From assembly GCF_004359575.1 (NCBI RefSeq), contig NZ_SCWF01000001.1, positions 310,001-374,000 of the forward strand: DNA of 64,000 nt, written 5' to 3'. This document shows positions 46,333-54,031 of this stretch, piece after piece. The notes beneath the pieces were generated by a model that worked only from the letters and a program-made list of their open reading frames with translations, was not told the DNA's origin and searched no databases. How positions within the stretch are numbered: position 1 is the stretch's first letter; each line of letters starts with the position of its first letter. A program made the translations under genes and the position numbers. Source of the DNA: Macrococcus bovicus (GTDB lineage: Bacteria > Bacillota > Bacilli > Staphylococcales > Staphylococcaceae).

Positions 46333-47477
46333 TTGTTATCACCTCCTTCCAGTGCTACAGTTTCTACAGATTGATAGTTCTTCGTAATCACATACTTATC
46401 AAGCTCCACGTTATCAACCGCTTCTTCGCCCAGCATTTCGCGTATCTGATTACCGGTAAAGGTTCCGCTTGCCCTAAGCTTGTCTACCGCTGTAGCAAGC
46501 TCTAATGGATCCTTCTTGTTGATTCCAATCATCTTAATCTTCGCTCCACTGAGATATTCATCCGGCTCGAAGAACTTCGCATTCATCTCGTCATTGATCA
46601 GCTTTAAAAAATAACCGAGACAATACTTATTAAATGATGTCATGGCATTCTCCAGGTCTGCCATCTCGCCGGAGATAAGCACCGGCGGAATGCCAATCAT
46701 TCTGGCCACGTCTTCAGTCACTGACTTCTTGAGTTCGTTCAGCTCCTTAAATTCCTGGTTGCTGCCTCCGAATGGAATATCCTTATACTCGATTCCGGCC
46801 GCCTGTGGCACGATGGCCACCGGCTTATCAAAAGAGTTATAGAGTCGCTTAACAAATTCGTTCAAACGTGCAATCTGATCAGCTGTGTATGTGCTGCCTT
46901 TAATTGGCATCGACACCGTACCGCGAATCTGATTGTTGAGCAAGTGTCTATCAATCATCCGTCCGAACATCTCGCCATAGTCTGCAAAAAGACCGTCAAC
47001 AAATCGTTCTAGCTTCTGATTCGCGTACTTCATATAGATGACATCACTCATCTTAAAGACACGTTCATACTTATAATCTTTGACATAGACATCAGAAAAT
47101 GTGTCATCATAGAGTGCCATTTCATCCCGCTGAAAATCCGTGGCTACGACTAAATCCTTAGTGTCAGTCTGGATAATCAGAACTTCACCGTCATAAATCA
47201 ATTTAGTCATCACTTCATGCCAAAAGTTCGCTGCACTCTGATCTGTATTCGGCCGGACATTAAGCTTGTAAGTGAGCGCGTCCTGTTCTGCCTTGTTGGT
47301 GCCTTTCACAATAAACCTGGTCTGAGCGATTGCCCTGGCCAGATATTCAATGCTTGTCTGCAGCGCCATCCGTTTTAGGTAGGAGCGTGCTGACAGGTCC
47401 TGCACGAGATCCAGGTCAAGAATGTAAGATGCTTCTTCTGATCGCGCTCGCAGTGCGAAAATATCCAGTATACCCAT
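46329..47477 (-). CDS. Phage portal protein (HK97 family)
   Basis: This 382-residue protein, with SLQTSIEYLARAIAQTRFIV-type N-terminal region, AEQDALTYKLNVRPNTDQSA and LLPP-like GSNQEFKELNELKKSVTEDV, is the dodecameric portal through which DNA enters and leaves the head. Length and position between terminase and protease are normal. Confidence 0.9.
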   Translation of the reverse strand: MGILDIFALRARSEEASYILDLDLVQDLSARSYLKRMALQTSIEYLARAIAQTRFIVKGTNKAEQDALTYKLNVRPNTDQSAANFWHEVMTKLIYDGEVLIIQTDTKDLVVATDFQRDEMALYDDTFSDVYVKDYKYERVFKMSDVIYMKYANQKLERFVDGLFADYGEMFGRMIDRHLLNNQIRGTVSMPIKGSTYTADQIARLNEFVKRLYNSFDKPVAIVPQAAGIEYKDIPFGGSNQEFKELNELKKSVTEDVARMIGIPPVLISGEMADLENAMTSFNKYCLGYFLKLINDEMNAKFFEPDEYLSGAKIKMIGINKKDPLELATAVDKLRASGTFTGNQIREMLGEEAVDNVELDKYVITKNYQSVETVALEGGDNK

Positions 47478-47493
47478 TTATTCACCTCCTTCC

Positions 47494-49146
47494 TTAAAAG
47501 TCGAGCGCATCAAGCATGTCGAATGCTTCGTTAACGTCAAAATCTATGATTTCATCCGCTCTATAGAGTGCGTGCAAGAAAGCGTGGAAGCCATCTGTCT
47601 TACGTTTAAATTCATCTTTTTTGATATACTCGCGTTTTCCGGTTGAATGATTTACTTTGACAGCGACATTATTGATATACCATCGCATTAAAGGGTTGTC
47701 TTCCAGAACAAGCAAATGGTTAGAGAAAATTGTTTCAATGCGTGGATGCAGCAGATCATGAATTGCTTTAGGATTTTTTATTACTTCATAATCAATATTT
47801 GCTTCTTCAAAATATGTTCTTAAAAGTTCTGACCTGTAATTATCCATAATTACTTTTTCAAGACCATATTCTTTACTCATTTCAGTAAACCAGTTAACAA
47901 CAACTGTCGGATGAATAGTAGGGTCATCTAAAATTGTAAGTAAACCATCTTTCTCCCATTTTTCAATAGGTGCATCAATTTTTACTTTCTTGAGAAAGTT
48001 CCGGAGAACAAATGAATGTGTTTTCCAAAAGTATTCATCACCTTTTCGAAATAATAAACCAACAGCTGCAAAATCTTTCACTGAAGCATAATCAAGACCG
48101 CCGATACACATTCGCTGAGACAAATCTGGCATAAGCCGATTAGTGGCCAAGATGTCTTCCCATGGTGCAATGATTTTACTTTCATCAACTTCAGGAATAT
48201 TCATCCGTTTCGTCATAAATTCTTCTCTGACACTTGCATCATCAAAATCAGCATATTCATCAAGCATTGTTTCATAGAGTGTTTCAGCGTATGGACTTAG
48301 AGGAAGTTCAAACATTGGATTAGCTTTCTGCCAGTTATCTGTATCGTCCACCTCGTCAGCTTCATCCAACTTACAGATAAAAGGAAACAGATTGCTATCT
48401 GGAAACATCCCTTTCAGCACACCTAACGCTTTTTCTAACATGCTATCGAGGTAACCACCTCGTACATAGCCGTTAGACCCAAGGAAGAACTCTCGCGGAT
48501 CTTTCTTCTTACCTAAACCAGAAGAAAACACTCGAACAGTTGCGTTGTCTGTGTACTGATGAATTTCATCGTATATAACACATCCATCACGAAGACCATC
48601 TTTTGTACTTGCATTGGACGTTCTATAACGCAGAATACTTTTTGTTGCTCTAGACTGTATCTTCTGTAGATTAGTCGCAAATGCTTTATGCAATGTTGTG
48701 TTCTGCTTCTTGCTTAGGTCAATAGCGTCGTATATCTCTTCAAACGATGTCTTTGCCTGGTCCTCCGAGTTTGCAACAATGGAGACATTATATTTAGGAA
48801 CGCCATGAAACTCTGTCATTAGGAAATGAGCGATTCCAGAAAGCAATCCATTCTTACCACCGCCCCGTCCGACCAAAAAAAGAAAACGCCTGTAGAAGAC
48901 ATTTCCGTTACTTTTATACAAAAAGATGAAACAAATAAAAAATTTCTGAAATAATTCTAACTTAAAGTGCCATTTTTCGATGAATTTAATACATTTTTCT
49001 ATCTTATCTTCATCAAAATAAAGGTCCTCCCTGTTAAGAATATGCTGCTCAAGATACTCAACTAACCACACTCTTTCTTTATTAAACTTAATCTTACCGT
49101 CCCTGTAAGCCTGAATGTAGTCAGTGACATATGCCGGAATTTTCAT
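47494..49146 (-). CDS. Terminase large subunit
   Basis: This 550-residue packaging motor has the ATPase Walker A-like GRGGGKNGLLSGIA near residue 90, Walker B-like CVIYDEIHQY (about 188) and nuclease-domain aspartates (GGLDYASVKDFAAVGLL near 350). It is of the P27/HK97-group, matching the small subunit and HNH gene upstream. Start and terS stop overlap by four bases. Confidence 0.92.
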   Translation of the reverse strand: MKIPAYVTDYIQAYRDGKIKFNKERVWLVEYLEQHILNREDLYFDEDKIEKCIKFIEKWHFKLELFQKFFICFIFLYKSNGNVFYRRFLFLVGRGGGKNGLLSGIAHFLMTEFHGVPKYNVSIVANSEDQAKTSFEEIYDAIDLSKKQNTTLHKAFATNLQKIQSRATKSILRYRTSNASTKDGLRDGCVIYDEIHQYTDNATVRVFSSGLGKKKDPREFFLGSNGYVRGGYLDSMLEKALGVLKGMFPDSNLFPFICKLDEADEVDDTDNWQKANPMFELPLSPYAETLYETMLDEYADFDDASVREEFMTKRMNIPEVDESKIIAPWEDILATNRLMPDLSQRMCIGGLDYASVKDFAAVGLLFRKGDEYFWKTHSFVLRNFLKKVKIDAPIEKWEKDGLLTILDDPTIHPTVVVNWFTEMSKEYGLEKVIMDNYRSELLRTYFEEANIDYEVIKNPKAIHDLLHPRIETIFSNHLLVLEDNPLMRWYINNVAVKVNHSTGKREYIKKDEFKRKTDGFHAFLHALYRADEIIDFDVNEAFDMLDALDF

Positions 49147-49469
49147 AGAAGATCATCGGATTTATAAGTAACTTTGCTGTCGACAATATCTTCATCTTGA
49201 GTGTTCCTGGTCGTGTAAATCGTCTTCTCTATTGCCAGGAGGGACGTGTTAATCCTTGTCATATCAGCAAGCAGAGGGTGACTCTTAGTAAATGTCTGTG
49301 AGCCGTTGACCGTCTTTACAACTGGACCATCTTTATTCACTTGTGCTTTTATCTTCCGGAACATCTTGACCAACTCAATATATCTTTCGACCTTCTCGAC
49401 CTGCTGATAATCATCAATGTCTATATGTTCCTCCAGCTGTTCTCTAAGACGTGAAATCGCTACTGTCAT
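49143..49469 (-). CDS. Terminase small subunit (P27 family)
   Basis: A 108-residue DNA-recognition subunit with MTVAISRLREQLEEHIDIDD and the RYIELVKMFRKIKAQVNKDG helix pair typical of P27-type small terminases. It should bind near cos in the adjacent region at 49470-49581. Confidence 0.78.
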   Translation of the reverse strand: MTVAISRLREQLEEHIDIDDYQQVEKVERYIELVKMFRKIKAQVNKDGPVVKTVNGSQTFTKSHPLLADMTRINTSLLAIEKTIYTTRNTQDEDIVDSKVTYKSDDLL

Positions 49470-49581
49470 TCTGCCACCCCCCTATATACGAATTTTTATT
49501 AAAATAGTTGGACAATCGACCCCTATGCCGTTTCCCACGACCTCATTTTCAGGTTGAAATTTTTCGACCGGGGGGTGTCCT
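49470..49581. other. Gap upstream of terS; candidate cos region
   Basis: No gene is seen here. The gap contains a short GC-rich block (CGACCGGGGGGTGTCC at 49565-49580) in AT-rich surroundings, CGACCCCTATGCCG near 49517, and an operator-like TATACGAATTTTTATT at 49485-49500. In HNH-terS phages cos usually lies between these two genes, so this is where I would place it; the cut site is not visible by eye. Confidence 0.35.
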
Positions 49582-49719
49582 TCATTTTCTTCTGATAAAC
49601 TGTCTTGATTTATTTTTCATTCTTTCTTTATGTTGTATCTGTTCGGTGAATGTCGGTGTGTACATTGTTTCTTTTAGTTTTTGTTCAATGTACTCATGCA
49701 TATTCTTATGACTTACCAT
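49582..49719 (-). CDS. Small basic protein between HNH and terS (45 aa)
   Basis: An ATG at 49719 overlaps the HNH stop and opens a 45-codon frame (MVSHKNMHEYIEQKLKETMY to QFIRRK). AAGGTGG lies about 12 bases upstream, which is rather far. Highly charged and basic at the C-terminus. Unknown function, moderate support. Confidence 0.45.
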   Translation of the reverse strand: MVSHKNMHEYIEQKLKETMYTPTFTEQIQHKERMKNKSRQFIRRK

Positions 49720-50042
49720 CGCTCATCATTCCACCTTTTCTTCTTGCCCTGATAACGGTCGTGCTTTTTGTTATGACACTTGATGCATAGCGTAATCAAG
49801 TTGCTATCAACTAATGCTAAGTCTGGTCTGTTCTGCAACTCTTCAATATGGTCAACGTCCAAATACTTGTGCTTGCGTTCCTGAGCAGTATCAATGTTGA
49901 AACGATTGTAGTCGATAGATACCTTGCCATTTCGTTTACACTCCTGGCATTCGTAGTTGTCTCGCTTCAGTATCTCTTCACGCTTACGTCTCCATGGCGA
50001 CGACTTGTAGAACTTGATGCGTTCCTTCACTGTGTCGTACAT
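49713..50042 (-). CDS. HNH endonuclease
   Basis: This 109-residue nuclease has zinc-binding CQEC (about 33) and CIKC pairs and the HNH core DVDHIEELQNRPDLALVDSN then LITLCIKCHNKKH. HNH enzymes next to terS are needed for cos cleavage and packaging in several phages. TAGGAGAG precedes the start. Confidence 0.9.
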   Translation of the reverse strand: MYDTVKERIKFYKSSPWRRKREEILKRDNYECQECKRNGKVSIDYNRFNIDTAQERKHKYLDVDHIEELQNRPDLALVDSNLITLCIKCHNKKHDRYQGKKKRWNDERW

Positions 50043-50114
50043 ACTATGCTCTCTCCTAGATTAAAGACTGTGTCAGTCTAGATACATATGGATCACCTGT
50101 AGTTATGATATAAA

Positions 50115-50145
50115 TAAAAAGACATTCAATTAAGAATGTCTTTTC
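50115..50145 (-). terminator. Terminator ending the early/middle operon
   Basis: AAAAGACATTC pairs with GAATGTCTTTT and runs into TTTTTATTTATA on the minus strand, between the late activator and HNH genes. It separates early from late transcription. Confidence 0.78.
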
Positions 50146-50153
50146 ATACCGTA

Positions 50154-50180
50154 CACTTATGTACATTTGTACGACAAGTG
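50154..50180. promoter_or_regulatory. GTAC-rich imperfect dyad upstream of the late operon
   Basis: CACTTATGTAC and GTACGACAAGTG form an imperfect inverted repeat around ATTT, with a further GTAC just left of it. It lies right after the activator stop and upstream of the late genes, so it may be a binding site for late gene activation. This is inference from position only. Confidence 0.35.
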
Positions 50181-50187
50181 CGGACAG

Positions 50188-50661
50188 TTACAGAAATAGA
50201 TTTGATTCTAATTCATTTCTTATTTTCTCTTTACTTCGTTCAACGTTCTTTTGTATAGTACTCTTGCCTACACCTAAGAGTTCAGCTACTTCTGTATATC
50301 TCATCTTCTCGCATTCAATCATCAGGAATACTTCCAACTCTTTCTGAGTCAGCTTTCTTAGTGCATGACTTATAGGATTGTTCACATCTCTGATAAAATC
50401 CTGGTACTCATCGTCAGATACTTTATTGTATCCGGATGAATCAATCACTGCTTCAATAGTTGTCGGATTAATCACATAGCATTGAATCTTGTCGATAGCA
50501 TTAGAATTAGGTGCATGCCCTTTCTGCATCCAGTCAATCGAGTAGTCAAGATCTACAATAATACTTCTGAGAATCTTTAGTTCATATTCATCAGTTGTGT
50601 GGTCAAGAAGTTTCTTCGTTTCTTTTCGGGTCTGCCTATACTGCATCAACAAATCAATCAT
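50188..50661 (-). CDS. Phage late-gene regulator with sigma-70 region-4-like HTH (RinA/ArpU-like)
   Basis: From the ATG at 50661 (GGGAGG six bases upstream) the protein has 157 residues beginning MIDLLMQYRQTRKETKKLLD. The C-terminal part, KLTQKELEVFLMIECEKMRY then TEVAELLGVGKSTIQKNVER, is a sigma-70 region-4-like helix-turn-helix. Proteins of this type at this place (after RusA, before HNH and terS) activate the late operon in Gram-positive phages. A frame extending to 50796 exists but crosses a hairpin and has no ribosome site. Confidence 0.78.
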   Translation of the reverse strand: MIDLLMQYRQTRKETKKLLDHTTDEYELKILRSIIVDLDYSIDWMQKGHAPNSNAIDKIQCYVINPTTIEAVIDSSGYNKVSDDEYQDFIRDVNNPISHALRKLTQKELEVFLMIECEKMRYTEVAELLGVGKSTIQKNVERSKEKIRNELESNLFL

Positions 50662-50681
50662 AGTGAGCCTCCCGTCTGTGG

Positions 50682-50731
50682 TATAATTTATTGTCAGTAG
50701 ATTAACCAATGAGCCGGGAAGGCTCTTTTTT
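50682..50731 (+). ncRNA. Possible tiny antisense unit: extended -10 followed by terminator
   Basis: On the plus strand TGGTATAAT (50680-50687 region) is followed 24 bases later by GAGCC-GGGAA-GGCTC and six T (50711-50731). If active, it gives a transcript of about 40 nt antisense to the activator's leader. No -35 is evident; this may only be a hairpin of the minus-strand mRNA. Confidence 0.3.
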
Positions 50732-50738
50732 ATTTGTG

Positions 50739-50825
50739 TTAACCACGACCAGAGTTCTGAAATACTTTCAGAATAAAGATGTCGATGAGTGTCCACCCTA
50801 ATAGAAATGAAATTACCTTAATCAT
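50739..50825 (-). CDS. Small membrane peptide before the late activator (28 aa, RinB-like position)
   Basis: The ATG at 50825 overlaps the end of the 50818 gene and has GAGGGTG six bases upstream. The frame MIKVISFLLGWTLIDIFILK continues to VFQNSGRG and stop. Size, hydrophobic character, MIK start and placement just before the rinA-like gene recall RinB-type peptides of staphylococcal phages, but identity is weak. Confidence 0.5.
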   Translation of the reverse strand: MIKVISFLLGWTLIDIFILKVFQNSGRG

Positions 50826-51513
50826 TCTGTTCACCCTCCTCAGTTTTGAGAAGCTTGTATTTCTCATCAGAATCCATCATCGTATCTCTGTTGATTCTTA
50901 CAGTACCTACTGCTTTAATGCCAGTACCTGCAATGCCGACATAGATTGAAACAGATGTCACTTTAATGACAGTATCTGCAAAATAGTTTTCTCCTTCATC
51001 TGTCTTCAAAACCACTTTATCTCCTACCTTAAAATCTTCCTCCTGTTCAACAATTTCAATGTTGTCTGACTCTTCATCTTCAATATCCACATCTTCTTCA
51101 GAGAGGTTATCAAGTGTTTCATCAGTCGTCTCAATCATAAGTGTCTCACTACCTTCAAGTGTCAGTTGTTCCTCATCATTTACTTCTCTGAAATCCGCAT
51201 CGATAATATCATCTTCATAATCGTCCATGGTCATCTGATCATCATCTTCATCTTTGAAGAGTTGACGTCTAATATATTGTGCTTGATCATATAAAATATT
51301 CTGTGTTTCAAACGGCACATTATCCCCATCTATCTTATGGATGACCTTGCCTTCCCTTAAATCGAATTGAGCAGTAATGGAGCCACGTTCAATTACGAAT
51401 AATACTTTTGTCTTATCCACTTGAAACTTAAGTAGACGTACTACATTGCCGTCCACTCCAAAAGTCTTAGTAATCAATTCATCTGCAAGTTTAATGTTTC
51501 TCATAACACTCAT
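50818..51513 (-). CDS. Acidic phage protein of unknown function (231 aa)
   Basis: Starts MSVMRNIKLADELITKTFGV, has a folded N-terminal domain (about 1-85), a very acidic centre (EDEDDDQMTMDDYEDDIIDA and ESDNIEIVEQEEDF) and a C-terminal beta-rich part (FKVGDKVVLKTDEGENYFAD). The C-terminal part looks like a KOW/SH3-like barrel. The family is not recognised. Confidence 0.6.
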   Translation of the reverse strand: MSVMRNIKLADELITKTFGVDGNVVRLLKFQVDKTKVLFVIERGSITAQFDLREGKVIHKIDGDNVPFETQNILYDQAQYIRRQLFKDEDDDQMTMDDYEDDIIDADFREVNDEEQLTLEGSETLMIETTDETLDNLSEEDVDIEDEESDNIEIVEQEEDFKVGDKVVLKTDEGENYFADTVIKVTSVSIYVGIAGTGIKAVGTVRINRDTMMDSDEKYKLLKTEEGEQND

Positions 51514-51948
51514 TTATATTTCCTCCAGTTTAATTATTATTTTGGGTGTATTGCTATAACGCTTGGCTGAGTGCAGTTCGACGACCTGACCATCATCTTT
51601 CCATATGTGGCCGTTAGCAGCATCGAGGACTGTCTTCAGTAGGTTGTCGATGTCTGGCTTCTTTGAGTGGAAGGCTTTCAGCATCCTTGCTTTCTGTGGA
51701 TTGCTCCATGATTTCAGCATTGGCATTTCGAAGAGTACGGTTAATTTGATTTGTCCTTCCAGCTCAAGTTTAGGCATCTGACGCTGGATGAAATCCTTAT
51801 GTGCCATATACTCTTTATTCATATAGAACTGTACAAACGGCGGCTTACCTTTTGCTTTAACTATTCTTGCTCGTGGTCTTGACGAAGCCATCGGTTTTTC
51901 ATAGTGTTTTTTATTGATGTAGTTAATCGTGAATTTGTGAGGTGTCAC
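51514..51948 (-). CDS. rusA: RusA-family Holliday junction resolvase
   Basis: This 144-residue protein contains the RusA core KKPDIDNLLKTVLDAANGHI followed by WKDDGQV, with the metal-binding aspartates. It resolves branched DNA before packaging. The GTG at 51948 follows GGGAGG by seven bases. A small upstream frame overlaps it closely. Confidence 0.88.
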   Translation of the reverse strand: MTPHKFTINYINKKHYEKPMASSRPRARIVKAKGKPPFVQFYMNKEYMAHKDFIQRQMPKLELEGQIKLTVLFEMPMLKSWSNPQKARMLKAFHSKKPDIDNLLKTVLDAANGHIWKDDGQVVELHSAKRYSNTPKIIIKLEEI

Positions 51949-51952
51949 TTCT

Positions 51953-52012
51953 TTACCTCCCCAGTAATCTTTTCACTTCTTCCAGAATGTTGCGTTCTTT
52001 CTTCTTAGACAT
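51953..52012 (-). CDS. Possible 19-aa peptide before rusA
   Basis: ATG at 52012, GAGG nine bases upstream, frame MSKKKERNILEEVKRLLGR and stop, which itself contains the rusA ribosome site. It may serve translational coupling. Too short to support by sequence alone. Confidence 0.35.
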   Translation of the reverse strand: MSKKKERNILEEVKRLLGR

Positions 52013-52370
52013 TTCTCTTACCTCGAATACGACCAAAGAAATTAACAGCTTTCGTGAATGCCGATTCCTTTTTTATTGGTTTTTTCATTCCCTCAACTTC
52101 ATCCGGCTGATCCAGGTGTTTGACGATAGCCGGCAGGTCATCCTGTTGAATAACCGTAGGCTCTTTAACAGGTGGCTCTGTCTTTCTGCAATGTTCTGAT
52201 TTCAGGACTTTAACCGGGATAGGGAAGTTTTTCTGCAGCTTCTCACTTCTGACCATCGCCCAGGGTTGTTTATATTTGCGGTAGAATCTTCTGACCTGAA
52301 AGAGTCGGTTATCTTCAGGCATGAATAGCAGTTCATAGTATTCGCCTTTTTGTGGTTTCATCAGTTCCAT
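52005..52370 (-). CDS. Hypothetical early phage protein (121 aa)
   Basis: MELMKPQKGEYYELLFMPED, then FQVRRFYRKYKQPWAMVRSE: a small N-terminal beta domain with basic/aromatic residues, followed by a charged linker and basic C-terminus (GRIRGKRNV). It overlaps the upstream 61-residue gene by ten bases. No family recognised. Confidence 0.6.
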   Translation of the reverse strand: MELMKPQKGEYYELLFMPEDNRLFQVRRFYRKYKQPWAMVRSEKLQKNFPIPVKVLKSEHCRKTEPPVKEPTVIQQDDLPAIVKHLDQPDEVEGMKKPIKKESAFTKAVNFFGRIRGKRNV

Positions 52371-52546
52371 CCTCCAAACATCATTTCTAGGTACTTGTTC
52401 GTTGCTTTTGCATTAGGTGCCGGATGCACTTTCTGAGGCTTGCGGTCTATGCGTGGGATGAAGATAGAATCTCTTTTACCGTAATCAATCTTAGGTGCGT
52501 ATGTTGGATTGCTCTTGATGCTTACTGTGCCTGCTACATATTTCAT
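52361..52546 (-). CDS. Hypothetical small phage protein (61 aa)
   Basis: MKYVAGTVSIKSNPTYAPKI opens a basic, Pro-rich protein ending KYLEMMFGGWN. It lies five bases after the DnaD-like gene. Unknown function; a coding frame is supported by tight packing in the operon. Confidence 0.55.
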   Translation of the reverse strand: MKYVAGTVSIKSNPTYAPKIDYGKRDSIFIPRIDRKPQKVHPAPNAKATNKYLEMMFGGWN

Positions 52547-52551
52547 GTTTA

Positions 52552-53517
52552 TTACTCCTTCCAGAAGTTTTTCAGTTCTTCTTCAAGTTTTCGTTTTTCG
52601 TCGGCTTCTTTATCTTCCTCGCCTCTGAAATTAGCAATCTTCTTTTTAAGTGCTTCACCTCTTGCAATTTCTTCAGGTGTCATTGCACGTTGTTCCTGCT
52701 GCTTATTATTCTCTAGATCATTTATCCAAGCTGGTGTTATTTCTGCAGGTTGATTTGGTTTGTTGCTGTAAGTTTGTTTAGTCTGCCGCTGCTGTTCATA
52801 TACTTTGATAGCATCTACAGTCTTTAGGTTACGTTTCTTCCAATCATTCAAGAGCCAATTGATAAATTTATAATCATGATTGCCTCCGAATGCTGATTTC
52901 TCGATTGCATGCATCATGATCTCCTTACCATATGAATCAAAGTCATGTTGAATTTTTTGAATCGTCATAGGCGATGGATTCATTTCAATGTTTTCCTGAT
53001 AACTCTGAAAGACTTCCTGAAAAGTGTCGTCGTATACAATACTTCTTACATTCTTTTCATTCTTTAATTCTTTATCATTCTTTACATTCTTAGTCTTGTA
53101 TCGTTCGATGTCCGTTCGATGTTCCGTCTGTTGTTCCACTCGTTGTTCTATCTGCTGTTCCGTTCGTTGTATCGTCTGCTGTTTTTTTATCTCTTCATTT
53201 CCTTGATAAACGTCGTAGTTATGCACTTTTATGGTTGTTCCGTTTACTGTCTTTTTTGTACTAATCATGTCATCGGATTCGAGTAACTCCAGAAAGCGTC
53301 TTACTCTGTTTCTTGAAACACCCCAGCGTTCAGCAAGTTTCAGTTCGGATGTATGGAAAGTACCTCGCTTTATGGTTACTAAGTTGCCACCTATCATTGT
53401 TTTCTTCTCAGTGTGATTAGTCAGCAATATAATTTCCATCCACCATTTAAATCTGACTGGATCCTCCCAAATCCAATGGTCCATAACCTGACGATGTAAC
53501 TTAATCCAACCAGCCAT
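52552..53517 (-). CDS. Phage replication initiator, DnaD/DnaB-domain protein
   Basis: This 321-residue protein starts MAGWIKLHRQVMDHWIWEDP, has an N-terminal winged-helix (ELKLAERWGVSRNRVRRFLE, about 57-76), a Gln/Arg-rich repeat linker (EQQIEQRVEQQTEHRTDIER, about 125-145) and a C-terminal DnaD domain with FQSYQENIEMNPSPMTIQKI and the YKFINWLLNDWKKRN end. It should open the phage origin and load helicase. The repeat linker is coded by 12-bp iterons that may be the origin itself. Confidence 0.88.
   Translation of the reverse strand: MAGWIKLHRQVMDHWIWEDPVRFKWWMEIILLTNHTEKKTMIGGNLVTIKRGTFHTSELKLAERWGVSRNRVRRFLELLESDDMISTKKTVNGTTIKVHNYDVYQGNEEIKKQQTIQRTEQQIEQRVEQQTEHRTDIERYKTKNVKNDKELKNEKNVRSIVYDDTFQEVFQSYQENIEMNPSPMTIQKIQHDFDSYGKEIMMHAIEKSAFGGNHDYKFINWLLNDWKKRNLKTVDAIKVYEQQRQTKQTYSNKPNQPAEITPAWINDLENNKQQEQRAMTPEEIARGEALKKKIANFRGEEDKEADEKRKLEEELKNFWKE
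53101..53182. repeat. 12-bp iterons inside the replication initiator gene (candidate origin)
   Basis: About six degenerate 12-bp units of the form TGTTCCGTCTGT follow each other (clear ones start at 53120, 53132, 53144, 53156 and 53168). Iterons inside the initiator gene mark the origin in several lactococcal and lambdoid phages. The repeats also encode a Gln/Arg-rich linker, so low-complexity coding is the alternative. Confidence 0.5.
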
Positions 53518-53548
53518 AACTTACACCTCGCTTTCTTAGCTGACTGGT

Positions 53549-54031
53549 TTAGAAAGGTAAATCGTCATCATTAATATCAATCGGTCCACCATTTGCAAAG
53601 GGATTCGCTGTCGTTCCTGCTGCTGGACTTGTGTTCTGTCCCTGGCTTGTTCTCGATGTTCCGTAGTCATAGCCTGCAGAACTCGATTCATCCTCTTGGT
53701 TATTCTTCTTATTCAGGAAGAGGACTGTTGAATTGACGTTATTCACGATCAGCTGCATGCCATAATGTTTTACACCGTTGTTATCCTCATAGTTGTTATT
53801 GCGCATCTCGCCTTCAACTGCCATCACATAGCCCTTCTTTGCGTACTTGTTGATGAACTCTGCAGTTTTCTTGAAGGCAACGCAGCGGATGAAGTCTGCT
53901 TCATATTCGCCGTCATTATTTTTAAATGAACGCTGTACTGCTAAATCAAAGCTGATAACTTCAGTTCCGGATGGCGTAATCCTGAACTCAGGGTCCTTGG
54001 TTATTCGCCCTATGAATGTGCATTTATTCAT
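53549..54031 (-). CDS. ssb: Single-stranded DNA-binding protein
   Basis: A 160-residue SSB: MNKCTFIGRITKDPEFRITP, SFDLAVQRSF, DFIRCVAFKKTAEFINKYAK and a Gln/Ser/Gly-rich linker ending in the acidic tip DINDDDLPF that recruits partner proteins. GCAGGAGG precedes the start. Part of the RecT-SSB-DnaD module. Confidence 0.94.
   Translation of the reverse strand: MNKCTFIGRITKDPEFRITPSGTEVISFDLAVQRSFKNNDGEYEADFIRCVAFKKTAEFINKYAKKGYVMAVEGEMRNNNYEDNNGVKHYGMQLIVNNVNSTVLFLNKKNNQEDESSSAGYDYGTSRTSQGQNTSPAAGTTANPFANGGPIDINDDDLPF

Noticed and set aside
50661-50796. Longer start for the late activator
   Set aside because: It crosses a hairpin and has no ribosome site, whereas the ATG at 50661 has GGGAGG at good spacing.
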